DNA from: Alistipes sp. dk3624
GTDB taxonomy: Bacteria > Bacteroidota > Bacteroidia > Bacteroidales > Rikenellaceae
Assembly: GCF_009557455.1 (NCBI RefSeq)
Contig: NZ_CP045651.1
Span: 558,001-622,000, forward strand
DNA length: 64,000 nt
Direction of reading: 5' to 3'
Under the pieces are notes generated by a model, which was not told where the DNA came from, did not search any database, and worked only from the letters and a program-made list of their open reading frames with translations. Positions within the stretch are counted from its first letter, which is position 1. Each line of letters begins with the position of its first letter. Below are positions 18,130 to 27,276 of this stretch, in pieces. Position numbers and translations under genes: made by a program.

Positions 18130-18831
18130 TTACTTTTTTTGCGGCTCGAAGACTTTGAACAAAGCGCGGTCCTTGCGCAGGGCCGCCTGTTTTACTTTAT
18201 CAGCAAAAGATTTCATATTATCGGGAAACTGCTTACAGTCGAGCAATTCGACACACCGGTCGAACCTGCCGATTTCGCGGCACAATTCGGCTTTGAAAAG
18301 ACGGTCTTTGTCCCGCGTCGAATCAAGTTCGTCGATAAATTTCGACGCATAAAGAACAAATACATTGCGTAACCGATCGTACGAAGCCTTATCTCCGCTG
18401 CGGAGAAAATCGTTATAAGTATGCCAGATACCCCAGTAAGCTATTTTTTTGTCCCCGATCAACGGAAACGCTCTTACCCACTGACTAAAATTAAGCGCTT
18501 TCGTATACTCTTTTTCGACCTTGTCGGCCTGCTGCCGTGAAAGCTCGCAATGATTGTCTTTCGGATAGAAAAATTCTCCGCACGCCGGACACTGCACAAA
18601 CGACGGCACCGACGGCAGCATCGGCGCATCGAGCTTCCCATCCGACCATAGCGTCGAATTAAACGTATTGCCCGAACTCCAACTAATTTCGCACCAAATA
18701 CGACCGCACTTCGGACATTTGACGAATCTATCGGCGTCGTAAATGGTAGCATACGCGTCGCTACACACCATCAACGACAAAAGCAACTCGATAAATCCCA
18801 GGCAAAATAACTTTTTCGCAATCGTTCTCAT
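18130..18831 (-). CDS. Secreted protein with two Cys4-type zinc-ribbon-like halves, function unknown
   Basis: 233 residues. A signal peptide (about residues 1-28, LFCLGFIELLLSLMVCSDAYA) is followed by FVKCPKCGRIWCEISW and then FVQCPACGEFFYP, two CxxC knuckles that could share one metal. The remaining 130 residues are helical and charged, with a TPR-like feel (YTKALNFSQWVRAFPLIGDK; LFKAELCREIGRFDRCVELL). Zinc-ribbon-like pairs are unusual in exported proteins. It converges on ispG with seven bases between the stops. I do not recognise the family. Confidence 0.75.
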   Translation of the reverse strand: MRTIAKKLFCLGFIELLLSLMVCSDAYATIYDADRFVKCPKCGRIWCEISWSSGNTFNSTLWSDGKLDAPMLPSVPSFVQCPACGEFFYPKDNHCELSRQQADKVEKEYTKALNFSQWVRAFPLIGDKKIAYWGIWHTYNDFLRSGDKASYDRLRNVFVLYASKFIDELDSTRDKDRLFKAELCREIGRFDRCVELLDCKQFPDNMKSFADKVKQAALRKDRALFKVFEPQKK

Positions 18832-18874
18832 CGGAATCTATTCTTAGGCTAGTGTTTCGATGCCAGCTTTCCGC

Positions 18875-19876
18875 TCAAGCCCCCGCGTAGATCAGGAACC
18901 CGAGTCCGACGATAAACAGAACGAACATCCAGGCATTCAGTCGGTCGGACGCTTTCGGAGCGCCTTTGAACTCTTTCCAGACCAGGATACCCCACATGGC
19001 GGAGACCAGCGTGGCTCCCTGCCCCAGTCCGTAGGAAATCGCAGCCCCGGCCTGTTCCGAAGCGATCATGCTGAACGACTGACCGACGCACCAGATCACA
19101 CCGCCCAAGATACCGACCAGGTGCGTCTTCGCACTGCCCCGGAAATAGCCGCCGATCGAGATCGGCTCGCCCTCAACCGGACGTTTCATCGCAATCGTAT
19201 TGAAGATAAAGTTGCTGGCGAACACTCCCACGGCAAAGACGAATACGGCCGTATAAGGCGTCAGCTTCCCGGGAGCCGGATCGGCAAAATTCGTAAGATC
19301 CATCGACGCCGCGACGAAACGGTAAAAGAAAGCCATGATTACGCCCGCTGCAATCGAAATCCCGATCCCCTTGGCGGGAACCTTCTTCGAGCCGGTCAGC
19401 ATTTTCCGGTAGGCCAGTCCGTTCAGTACGATGGCTACGACGATCAGCGCCACCCCGATGAAAATGAACAACGGCGCGCCCTTCGCGGCCCCGAAATAGT
19501 TGACCAGCACGCCGAGCACCAAAGCCAGCCCGATCCCGACCGGGAACGCCACCGACAGTCCGCAGATCGCGATAGCCGCCGCCAGCAGAATATTCGCCGC
19601 ATTGAACACCACGCCGCCGAGCAGCGCGCTGCCGATATTGCTCCAGTCGGCCTGCGCCAGATCGGGCAGGAAACTGCGCCCTTCGGAGCCGACGCTACCG
19701 AGCGTAAAAGCCGACAGGATCGAAAACAGCAGCAACCCGATCACATAGTCCCAGTAAAAATATTCGTAACGCCAGGCTTTGGCGGCCAGTTTCTGCGTAT
19801 TTCCCCACGATCCCCAGCAGATCATCGTGACGACGCAGAAAATCACGGCCAACGTGTAATTGTTTACGATATACAT
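18875..19876 (-). CDS. GRP/RhaT-type sugar permease (DMT superfamily)
   Basis: 333 residues with ten predicted membrane helices. The start (TLAVIFCVVTMICWGSWGNT) and the segments AFPVGIGLALVLGVLVNYFG and GGVIWCVGQSFSMIASEQAGAA are typical of the glucose/ribose-permease and RhaT-like branch of the drug/metabolite transporter superfamily. It follows rbsK by 26 bases in the same operon, so ribose or a nucleoside sugar is the likely substrate. It probably works as a proton or sodium symporter. Confidence 0.82.
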   Translation of the reverse strand: MYIVNNYTLAVIFCVVTMICWGSWGNTQKLAAKAWRYEYFYWDYVIGLLLFSILSAFTLGSVGSEGRSFLPDLAQADWSNIGSALLGGVVFNAANILLAAAIAICGLSVAFPVGIGLALVLGVLVNYFGAAKGAPLFIFIGVALIVVAIVLNGLAYRKMLTGSKKVPAKGIGISIAAGVIMAFFYRFVAASMDLTNFADPAPGKLTPYTAVFVFAVGVFASNFIFNTIAMKRPVEGEPISIGGYFRGSAKTHLVGILGGVIWCVGQSFSMIASEQAGAAISYGLGQGATLVSAMWGILVWKEFKGAPKASDRLNAWMFVLFIVGLGFLIYAGA

Positions 19877-19902
19877 AATTTCGTTTTTAAAAGTTCGACA
19901 TC

Positions 19903-20829
19903 CTACGGAACGAAACGATCGACTTCGCTGCGATACGGAATCGACGACTGCGCCCCCATGCGAGTCACCGAAATCGCCGATGCGCGGCTTGCGAAACGCA
20001 CGGCTTCCTCAAGGCTTTTGCCTTCGGACAGCGCGACGACCAGCGCCCCGTTGAATACGTCCCCGGCTGCCGTCGTATCGACCGCCCGCACTTTCTGCGC
20101 CGGAACCGCTTCGTCGAACCGGTCGTTGCAGATATACGCTCCGCGCGAACCGAGCGTGATAATCACGTTCTGCACGCCCATCGCCCGGATACTGCGGGCC
20201 GCTTCGGCTTCGGTCTCGGCATTGTGGATCCGGATACCCGTAATGATCTCGGCCTCGGTTTCATTCGGCGTAATCAGGTAAAGACTTTTGAGCAATTGCG
20301 GCGACAGCGCGGCGCCGGGAGCCGGATTGAGCACCGTCCGCTTGCCGCGCTTGGCGGCTTCGGCGGCTACGTATTCGATCGTCGTCATCGGCGTTTCGAG
20401 CTGCATCAGCACGATATCGCAATCATCCAACGCCGTTTCGGCCTTGGCCACGTCCAGCGGCAGCAAATTCGCATTGGCCCCGGAAGCCACGACGATCGTA
20501 TTTTCGGCGCGGCTGTCGACAGAAATCAACGCCACCCCCGACGGATTATGATCGTCGATGAACACGAAACGGGTATCGATGCCCTCCTGAGCCAACTGCT
20601 GGCGGGTGGTGATGCCGAACATGTCGTTGCCGGTCTTGCAAACGAAAATCACGTCGGCCCCGAGCCGAGCCGCCGCAACGGCCTGGTTGGCCCCTTTGCC
20701 GCCGGGATTCATCAAAAAAGTTCCGCCGAGTACGGTTTCCCCCGGCCGCGGCAGGCGTTCGGTTCTGACCACCATATCGGTATTGGTACTGCCGACCACC
20801 AGAATTTTTCCTTTTCTTAACCCATTCAT
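19903..20829 (-). CDS. rbsK: Ribokinase
   Basis: 308 residues, PfkB family. It phosphorylates ribose to ribose 5-phosphate. The first PfkB signature GGTFLMNPGGKGANQAVAAARLG is at about residues 33-55. The second is AVDTTAAGDVFNGALVVALS (about 247-266) with the catalytic aspartate in TAAGD. NPAPGAALS and TPNETEAEIITG are ribokinase-specific neighbours of the active site. It is the first gene of an operon with the sugar permease. Confidence 0.93.
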   Translation of the reverse strand: MNGLRKGKILVVGSTNTDMVVRTERLPRPGETVLGGTFLMNPGGKGANQAVAAARLGADVIFVCKTGNDMFGITTRQQLAQEGIDTRFVFIDDHNPSGVALISVDSRAENTIVVASGANANLLPLDVAKAETALDDCDIVLMQLETPMTTIEYVAAEAAKRGKRTVLNPAPGAALSPQLLKSLYLITPNETEAEIITGIRIHNAETEAEAARSIRAMGVQNVIITLGSRGAYICNDRFDEAVPAQKVRAVDTTAAGDVFNGALVVALSEGKSLEEAVRFASRASAISVTRMGAQSSIPYRSEVDRFVP

Positions 20830-21119
20830 CGCGACACTATTTTAGATTGATTTGATAAAGTTAAACTCTATTTTCCGAAAAAGCAACCCGGACGCCGAAT
20901 ATTTAAACTCCCAAAAAACGGACCGATTGCAAAAAGCGACCGCCGGGACAGCTTTTCCGCACCGTCCGTAGCATCCGCTTCCGGACGCCGCCGAGAGCGG
21001 AATTCCGGAATTTTGCCGCGGGAATTGGATTTTTCCGGCCATTTTTGCTAATTTTACCGATCCGTGCAAAAGGCCTGCCGCCTTTGCCCGGACAAATCCA
21101 ACCTGAACAACAACCCGTC

Positions 21120-22292
21120 ATGAAAAAATTTTGCATTTTACTTACCGCGCTTTTCCTCGGCCTGTCGGCCGGAGCGCAAACTCCGTTTCAGATCACCTTC
21201 GGCCCCTATCTACAGAACGTGACGGCCGACGGAGCCACCGTAATCTGGGGAACCTCCGCCGACGCGCTGTCGTGGGTCGAAGCCGCACCCGACGGCGAAG
21301 ACCACTTCTACGCCGAAGAACGCCCGCAGTATTACCAGACCAAGCTCGGCAAACGGACGGTGGGACGACTGCATACGGTGCGGATCACCGGACTGAAGCC
21401 CGCCTCGTTTTACCGCTACCGAGTATGCTCGCGCGAAGTGACCGAACTGCAACCGTACAAAGTCAGCTACGGACAGACGATCTGCTCGGACGTCTACCGC
21501 AAAAAACCGTACCGCTTCAAAACGCGGGACGCCGCGCAGCAGAGCGTATCGTTCACCGTGGTCAACGACATCCATGAAAACAGCGACATGCTGGCGACGC
21601 TGCTGTCGGACGTCAAAAAAGAGCAGCGCGACTTCGTCTTTTTCAACGGCGACATGGTCAACAACATGAGCAGCGAACAACAACTGATCGACGGCTTTCT
21701 GCGCCGTTCGACCGAACTGTTCGCCGCCGAAATCCCGTTCCTGTTCGCACGCGGCAACCACGAAACGCGCGGCCTGTTCTCGGATCATTACCTCGACTAC
21801 TTCCCCACCCCGACCGGCGAACCGTATTACGCATTCCGCCAGGGGCCCGTATTTTTCGTCGTGATGGACGGCGGAGAAGACAAGCCCGACAGCGACATCG
21901 AATATTACGGGCTGTCCGACTTCGACCGCTACCGCGCCGATCAGGTGGCCTGGCTGAAGGAAACCGTCGCGAGCGAAGCGTTCCGCACGGCCCCGTTCAA
22001 GGTGGCGATCATACACGTTCCGCCGGTCAACAGCACGTGGCACGGGCCGCTCGACGTCAAGAAGCATTTCCTGCCGGTGCTCAACGACGCCGGGATCGAC
22101 CTGATGCTGTGCGGCCACCTGCATTCGTACCACTACCTGCCGGCCGGCCAAACCGAATGCGATTTCCCGGTGCTGATCAACTCGAACGACCGGGCGGTCG
22201 AAGTCGAAGCGACGGCCGACGCACTGAACCTGAAGGTCAAAGATACTAAAAAACAGGTTGTTCAGGAACTGACGCTGAAAGCCAAACAATAG
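21120..22292 (+). CDS. Secreted metallophosphoesterase with purple-acid-phosphatase-like N-domain
   Basis: 390 residues from the ATG at 21120, which starts a signal peptide (MKKFCILLTALFLGLSAGA); upstream in-frame codons are not signal-like. Residues about 22-140 form a fibronectin-like N-domain (ITFGPYLQNVTADGATVIWG). The metal-binding motifs follow in order: VVNDIHENS, FFNGDMVNN, ARGNHETRG, IIHVPP and CGHLHSYHY. This is the calcineurin-type phosphoesterase set, acting in the periplasm or outside on a phosphoester. Substrate unknown. Confidence 0.88.
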   Translation: MKKFCILLTALFLGLSAGAQTPFQITFGPYLQNVTADGATVIWGTSADALSWVEAAPDGEDHFYAEERPQYYQTKLGKRTVGRLHTVRITGLKPASFYRYRVCSREVTELQPYKVSYGQTICSDVYRKKPYRFKTRDAAQQSVSFTVVNDIHENSDMLATLLSDVKKEQRDFVFFNGDMVNNMSSEQQLIDGFLRRSTELFAAEIPFLFARGNHETRGLFSDHYLDYFPTPTGEPYYAFRQGPVFFVVMDGGEDKPDSDIEYYGLSDFDRYRADQVAWLKETVASEAFRTAPFKVAIIHVPPVNSTWHGPLDVKKHFLPVLNDAGIDLMLCGHLHSYHYLPAGQTECDFPVLINSNDRAVEVEATADALNLKVKDTKKQVVQELTLKAKQ

Positions 22293-22326
22293 CCGGCCAG
22301 CCGAAAAGACATGGAGCCGTCACTCG

Positions 22327-22363
22327 AAAAAAGAAGCCGTATTCTGTCGAAGAATACGGCTTC
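22327..22363 (-). terminator. Intrinsic terminator
   Basis: GAAGCCGTATTCT (22333-22345) and AGAATACGGCTTC (22351-22363) form a 13-bp perfect stem. On the minus strand it is followed by six T residues, so it ends the leftward lipoprotein gene; it may also stop the convergent phosphoesterase transcript. Confidence 0.8.
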
Positions 22364-22389
22364 TGCCGTATATGCGGACAAGGAACCCG

Positions 22390-23712
22390 CTACCACATGT
22401 AGATCACGGCGTCGCCCGGATCGACCGTCATCTCGGTAATGTCGTCCGCCGGCACGATCGAACCGTTCTTCAGTACCTGCCGTACCCGGCTCTCCGCTTC
22501 GAAACGAAGCCCCATGGCAGTATTCGGATCGCGGTTAACGATCACCAGGAACGTATACCCCTGATTTTCCAACTGTGAAACGACCGCTCCGCTTCCCTCG
22601 GTTTCCAGTCGCCTGACCGGTTCGGGCAGGTCGGTCAGCCGAACGGTTCCTTTCGGAACGGACGTCCCCGTATGGCGTACGGAAACAACCCTGGCTCCGA
22701 GGAAAACGCCGCTCAATCGCTGAATTTCACTCGTCACGGTTTTCACCAGATCGTACGTCGCCGTACGGGCTCCGTCTTCGGCGATCGGCGCCATCCGATA
22801 ATTCCAGTCGCCCGACACCGTCGGCGTCCAATAAGTAAAGTATTGCAGCACCTGCGCCCCGTAAGCCAGATCGCTGTACAACTGCAACCGCAGATCGGAC
22901 AAAGTCGGAACGGGATACACCACGTGAGGGCATGTCAGCGCGAAAGCCCAAAACTTCTTATTCGCCTTCCGGGCCTCGTCGGCAACGATTTCGAGATCCT
23001 CGTACCAGGTGTCTTTGATCAGACGCACCGAAGAACCCGGATTAGTCACCAACGGATATTCGTCGAACGACAGAAAAGCGGCGGGCACCTCGTTCAAGTA
23101 GCGCTGCACGTACTCCCGGTAGGTAGCGACGCCCAAGGCCTGCAAATGCTCCGCAGGCCCGGCCGGGAACAGGTTCGCATAGCAGTAGTGATCCGGGTCG
23201 ACGGCCTGGATCGCGTTCATCATCCGGGCAATGGTCGGAAACTCGCTGCACAGCGGCTCGTCCTTGCAGAAATAGGCTTCGAGGGCCGGATACCTCATCA
23301 GTTTTTTCACGGCCGCTTCGCGCCGGGTATCCGAATACAGCGCATCGCACTCGACGATCAGCTTCACGCCGGCCTGCCCGGCGTATTCGAGCGCCTTGCA
23401 AGCCGTCTCGGTATCCGAAAAACGGGTGTAATTCACGGTGATGCCCAGTTCGGCGGCTTCCCGGAAACGGGCTACGCTAACCTGGCTCGCCCGCACTCCG
23501 TGCCAGGCGACGATCGGAATCCGGCCCGGCGAAGGCAGCTTTTCGGGAAAAGGATCCGGATCGGGCCGGCCGGTCGTATCCGGAGGCGTTACGGCGGTGG
23601 TATCCGGAGGAGCGGGCCGCTGCCCGCCGCCGCCCTTCGAAGACGTTTCGTCCTTGCCGCACGAGAAAACGAGGACGGCCGCAGCCGCGCACAAGTAAAA
23701 CAATTTTTTCAT
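22390..23712 (-). CDS. Surface lipoprotein with glycoside-hydrolase-like TIM barrel
   Basis: 440 residues. The signal peptide ends in a lipobox (AVLVFSC, Cys18), then a Gly/Pro/Thr/Asp linker (about residues 27-60). A barrel-like domain follows, with GITVNYTRFSDTETACKALE, LIVECDALYSD, AYFCKDEPLCSEFPTIARMM and AFLSFDEYPLVTNPG. These resemble the loops of retaining glycoside hydrolases or inactive relatives. The last 80 residues are a beta domain (TFLVIVNRDPNTAMGL). The acidic residues in KDEP and DEYP could be catalytic. Exact family not recognised. Confidence 0.7.
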   Translation of the reverse strand: MKKLFYLCAAAAVLVFSCGKDETSSKGGGGQRPAPPDTTAVTPPDTTGRPDPDPFPEKLPSPGRIPIVAWHGVRASQVSVARFREAAELGITVNYTRFSDTETACKALEYAGQAGVKLIVECDALYSDTRREAAVKKLMRYPALEAYFCKDEPLCSEFPTIARMMNAIQAVDPDHYCYANLFPAGPAEHLQALGVATYREYVQRYLNEVPAAFLSFDEYPLVTNPGSSVRLIKDTWYEDLEIVADEARKANKKFWAFALTCPHVVYPVPTLSDLRLQLYSDLAYGAQVLQYFTYWTPTVSGDWNYRMAPIAEDGARTATYDLVKTVTSEIQRLSGVFLGARVVSVRHTGTSVPKGTVRLTDLPEPVRRLETEGSGAVVSQLENQGYTFLVIVNRDPNTAMGLRFEAESRVRQVLKNGSIVPADDITEMTVDPGDAVIYMW

Positions 23713-23792
23713 GCCAATCAGTAGTTTATTCGGTTAAAACGGGGCTATCCGCCGGGCAAAGCGGCCAAACGGCGCGCGCGCCGCAGATTCCC

Positions 23793-24665
23793 CTACTCGA
23801 TCTTCACGATCCCCTGCCAACTGATATAATGTTCCGTAATGCCGATCTCGTCCATCCAGCGGCGGGTCTCGATCGTTTTCATGTAGGCCGTATCGAAACC
23901 TTCGCCCACATCGTTGTTCCATACCCACAGCGGCGTAGGCCACAGGCAGGCGCGGAACCGGATCGATTTGTAGAAATGCTCGTCGCATCCCTGCTGGCCG
24001 TGATGCGCCATTTGCAGGTAATCGCAATCCAACAGGGGTTTATAAGTACCTTCGAGCAGCATTTTGCCGCTCTCGACGCCGGTATCGCCCAGAAAGACCA
24101 TCGACTTTTTCCGGTCCCACACCCTCAGCACGATACTCGCATTGTTGTAGGCATTCGTCAGGATGGACGGATGGGCGACGCCGAGCACTTTCAGGTTCAT
24201 GCCGTCGATCTTCATCTCGAGTCCCGGCTCGGTCAGGTTTACGACCGGAAGGCCGGAATCCCGGAGCGCTTCGTAGTAAGCGTCCGCAAGCTTTTTGCGG
24301 TTCATGTCCGTGCGGAGCTGCTCGTCGGTCATCGGCGACTGATAAACCGTGTCGATAATCATTTGTCGAGGATCTTTCAGGATTTCGGTCAGCGCCCCCA
24401 TGTGATCCACATGCGGATGGGTGACGATCCATTTGTCGACGCGGTTGCCCAGGGCGGCCACGAATCCCCGCAAAAAAGGCGCGTCCGCAGCGGTTCCCCC
24501 GTCCAGCACGACCACCCGTCCCCGGTCGGTCACGAACACGTAGGAATTCATCTGGGAAGGCCCCTGGGCGCAAAGCTGCCATACGGCGAAACCGGGCTTT
24601 TTAGCCGCTGTGAAAGAGACGGACATCAGGCCGCACAGCAGGCATACGATCAATTTGTTCTTCAT
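23793..24665 (-). CDS. Secreted metallo-beta-lactamase-fold hydrolase
   Basis: 290 residues. A signal peptide (LIVCLLCGLMSVSFTAA) precedes a full MBL fold. The metal ligands are in THPHVDHMG (about residues 81-89) and in the later GDTG and MAHHGQQG segments. The layout is closest to ComEC-like and other MBL hydrolases that lack the lactamase Cys. A possible nucleotide- or phosphonate-type substrate cannot be chosen. It lies 80 bases upstream of the leftward lipoprotein gene and may be co-transcribed with it. Confidence 0.82.
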   Translation of the reverse strand: MKNKLIVCLLCGLMSVSFTAAKKPGFAVWQLCAQGPSQMNSYVFVTDRGRVVVLDGGTAADAPFLRGFVAALGNRVDKWIVTHPHVDHMGALTEILKDPRQMIIDTVYQSPMTDEQLRTDMNRKKLADAYYEALRDSGLPVVNLTEPGLEMKIDGMNLKVLGVAHPSILTNAYNNASIVLRVWDRKKSMVFLGDTGVESGKMLLEGTYKPLLDCDYLQMAHHGQQGCDEHFYKSIRFRACLWPTPLWVWNNDVGEGFDTAYMKTIETRRWMDEIGITEHYISWQGIVKIE

Positions 24666-24763
24666 ATCGAAATCGTGTAACGAATTTTTTCCGTCCGTTC
24701 CCCGTGCATTCCGGCCTTCGGCCGGCTTCAGGAATCCGCAACGGATATTTCAAAAAAAATCGG

Positions 24764-24793
24764 AAAAAAGAATGTCCGTTCTCACGGACATTC
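24764..24793 (-). terminator. Intrinsic terminator of the repeat lipoprotein gene
   Basis: GAATGTCCGT (24770-24779) pairs with ACGGACATTC (24784-24793) around a four-base loop. The minus strand continues into six T residues. Confidence 0.8.
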
Positions 24794-24825
24794 TTTTCAG
24801 TTTTAAAGCGTTTCGATCTCCGCGG

Positions 24826-26643
24826 TTAAGGATGGAGCGAACCCGGATACAAATCGCATATCTCGTGGTTCTCGCCGTTCTTGTTGTGCGTGTGCATCAG
24901 GGTCTGCGGTTGCCCGTTTTCGCCCCAATAGGTCCAACATTCAACGATTACGCCGGCGTTCAACGCATCGATGGCCGGGTTATCCGTTACCCAGGTAAGT
25001 TCGGCGCCCACCGTATCGACATTGGCCTGCGAAACGCATCTCCACCAATAATATTCCACTTTCAGCGTACGTTCCACGGAAGTATCTTCGGTAAATTCGA
25101 AATTAACCGCCGCGCGACCCGGTTTTTTCCACAAATACATGTATCCGTCGGCATTAGCCATCATGTTGCGGATATCGAGGTATTCGAGCGGGTTGTCCAT
25201 GATCGTCAGTTCGCAAAGCTTCACAACGTTGCTGACGTCGAGCCTCTTGATTTTGTTTCCGTTCAGATGCAGATACCGCAATTCGTTGGCTGGAGCGACT
25301 CCCACGGCGCCGAAATTCACGGTTTCGAGCGTTCCCGTATTCCGGGCTTCCAGTCTTTCGCAGTTGGGGAACAACGTCATGTCGAGCGACTGCAACTTGG
25401 AATTGTCCAGCGAGAAGAATTTGATGTTCGCAGCATCCGGGAATCCTTCCAAACCTTCCACCGAAGTCACCGCTTTATCGATAAGGTTCAGCGTCTTATA
25501 AGTAGATTCGTATTTCACTTCGTCCGGGAATACGACTTCGGCCGCATCGGGTTTGTAAGCGTTGCCCTTTTCGTCGAACAGGTACTTATTGTCCGGAACG
25601 AGACTCTGCAAATATTCGCGGAATGCGGCATCGGGAACCATAAAGCGTCCTACCGCGGAACGGAAACATCCCAGTTCCTGCGTCTGCGTACCGCGCTTGA
25701 GCGTCATCACCCAGCCTTTGGCATCGACAGCCAAGTCGGCGGGGAACGCGAACACCAGTTTGGCGTCGGTAATCTCGCCGGATACGGTCTCTACGGCGTC
25801 GCCGCCGGACCGGGGCTGGAGAACGATTTTATCTTTGCCCAGGAAACCGCGGCCGGTAACCGTCACGTTCCCTCCTACCATCGATTCCACGAAAGAAGGA
25901 ATCGACAGGGAAGCGAGTTCGATCGGGGTGTTCAGATCGGGATCGTCCGCCGGATCGACCGGTTTGAGCGTACCGAACTCTTTGCTCTGCGTACCGCGTT
26001 TGAGCGTCAGCGTCCAGCCTTGTTCGTCGATGGCCAAGTCGTCGGGGAACGTGAACACCAGTTTGGCGTCGGTAACTTCGGAATTGGTAACCTCCACGGC
26101 ATCGCCGCCCGAAACGGGTTTAAGTTCCACCCTGTCTTTACCGAGGAAACCTTTGCCGTCGATCGTAACGCTGGCGCCTTTCATCGATTCGGTAAAATCG
26201 GGAATCACCACGTCCGACAGTTCGATCGGCGTCGTCAGTTCGGGGTCTTCCGGATCTTCGGGCATCATCGTGCCGATTTCCTTGCTCTGCGTACCGCGCT
26301 TGAGCGTCAGCGTCCAACCTTCTTCGCTGGTGGCCAGATCGCTCGGGAACTTGAACACCAGCTTGGAAGCCGTAATTTCCGCCGGAGCGATCTCGACGGC
26401 CGTACCGCTGGGACGGGGCGTAAGGGCGATTTTGTCCTTACCGAGAAAACCTTTGCCCTGGATCGTGACATTGGCTCCCTTCATCGATTCCTGGAAAGTC
26501 GGGATCACGACGCCGGACAACTCGATCGGAGTCGTCAGATCAGGGTCCTCCCCGCCGTCGTTCTTCTCGTCGCTACACGAAGTAGCGGCGAACCCCATCG
26601 TGGCGATTGACGCCAACAACAATAAATACTTTTTCATACGCAT
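24826..26643 (-). CDS. Surface lipoprotein with three IPT/TIG-like repeats and a leucine-rich region
   Basis: 605 residues. Signal peptide and lipobox (AATSC, Cys about 23) are followed by three near-identical domains of about 100 residues (about 40-135, 136-235, 236-335). Each has SMKGxxVTIxGKGFLGKD-like and GWTLTLKRGTQ segments, which suggests IPT/TIG immunoglobulin-like units. Then comes a leucine-rich stretch (FFSLDNSKLQSLDMTLFPNC, LRYLHLNGNKIKRLDVSN) and a C-terminal region without recognised family. It is probably anchored outside the cell and binds a polymer or host molecule. Its promoter box TACTTTTG is at 26668-26675. An alternative start is the second Met at 26637. Confidence 0.78.
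   Translation of the reverse strand: MRMKKYLLLLASIATMGFAATSCSDEKNDGGEDPDLTTPIELSGVVIPTFQESMKGANVTIQGKGFLGKDKIALTPRPSGTAVEIAPAEITASKLVFKFPSDLATSEEGWTLTLKRGTQSKEIGTMMPEDPEDPELTTPIELSDVVIPDFTESMKGASVTIDGKGFLGKDRVELKPVSGGDAVEVTNSEVTDAKLVFTFPDDLAIDEQGWTLTLKRGTQSKEFGTLKPVDPADDPDLNTPIELASLSIPSFVESMVGGNVTVTGRGFLGKDKIVLQPRSGGDAVETVSGEITDAKLVFAFPADLAVDAKGWVMTLKRGTQTQELGCFRSAVGRFMVPDAAFREYLQSLVPDNKYLFDEKGNAYKPDAAEVVFPDEVKYESTYKTLNLIDKAVTSVEGLEGFPDAANIKFFSLDNSKLQSLDMTLFPNCERLEARNTGTLETVNFGAVGVAPANELRYLHLNGNKIKRLDVSNVVKLCELTIMDNPLEYLDIRNMMANADGYMYLWKKPGRAAVNFEFTEDTSVERTLKVEYYWWRCVSQANVDTVGAELTWVTDNPAIDALNAGVIVECWTYWGENGQPQTLMHTHNKNGENHEICDLYPGSLHP
25670..26570 (-). repeat. Three tandem ~300-bp coding repeats
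   Basis: The segment around GCTCTGCGTACCGCG recurs at about 25685, 25984 and 26284, with the neighbouring sequence also conserved. The period is close to 300 bp, matching the three IPT/TIG-like domains of the lipoprotein. Such identity invites copy-number change by recombination. Confidence 0.75.
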
Positions 26644-26667
26644 AAAGTTTTAAAGCGGCATTTCTGC

Positions 26668-26675
26668 CAAAAGTA
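26668..26675 (-). promoter_or_regulatory. -7 box TACTTTTG of the repeat lipoprotein gene
   Basis: The minus strand reads TACTTTTG, fitting TAnnTTTG, 24 bases before the ATG. Confidence 0.5.
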
Positions 26676-27100
26676 ATTAATGGTTAATAGATTATGTTTG
26701 TTACTCCATTCGGTATCGTCTCGTATTCAATCCGTTGCTTTTTTCGCGGCCCGGTCCGCCATTACTGCTACTTAAACGGTTAAGCTGCGCTACCTAAAAA
26801 AGATTTTTCTCCCGTTCGAATTTCAAAAAAAACAACCGTTAAAAAACAAATGCCATCCACGTTTTTCATAATTTATTAAAAATATACAAAAACCGCACTT
26901 TACCGTTACAGAGAGCGCCTCTTACTTTTACTCGGTTCATTACTTTCGCAAACCGGAACAAATCGCCGCCGTTACGACGCTTTTTCGTTCGCTCTATCCT
27001 CTTTTACGAACTTCTGTTTTCAAAATTAGATTTAATTTTCTAAATAAACAACAAATTCCCGTTACATTTTCATTACTTTTTTCGCATTTTCCGTAAAAAA
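26676..27100. other. Gene-free AT-rich intergenic stretch
   Basis: About 425 bases rich in A and T tracts. I see no open frame with protein-like sequence and no tRNA or clear structured RNA. It separates the repeat lipoprotein promoter from the terminator of the methyltransferase gene. Confidence 0.6.
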
Positions 27101-27130
27101 CAAAACCGAAACGGGATTTACAGCCCGTTT
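27101..27130 (-). terminator. Probable terminator of the methyltransferase gene
   Basis: AAACGGG (27109-27115) pairs with CCCGTTT (27124-27130). On the minus strand a T-rich stretch follows. It lies about 150 bases after the gene end, and the bases in between look non-coding. Confidence 0.5.
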
Positions 27131-27276
27131 TTCACCGCCTGGAATACACGACCCGCCTTTTTTCGTTTTCCGCAAAAAGACAAAAACGGGATTAAAACGA
27201 GAGAATCGGCATCCTCTTTTCCTCCGGAGTTCTTCGAAATCTCCCGGACGAAAAAACGGACAGGAGCAATCGTCGG

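Noticed and set aside
16538-18352. Plus-strand frame of about 600 codons overlapping ispG
   Set aside because: Arg/Gly-rich shadow frame; ispG motifs are in the other frame.
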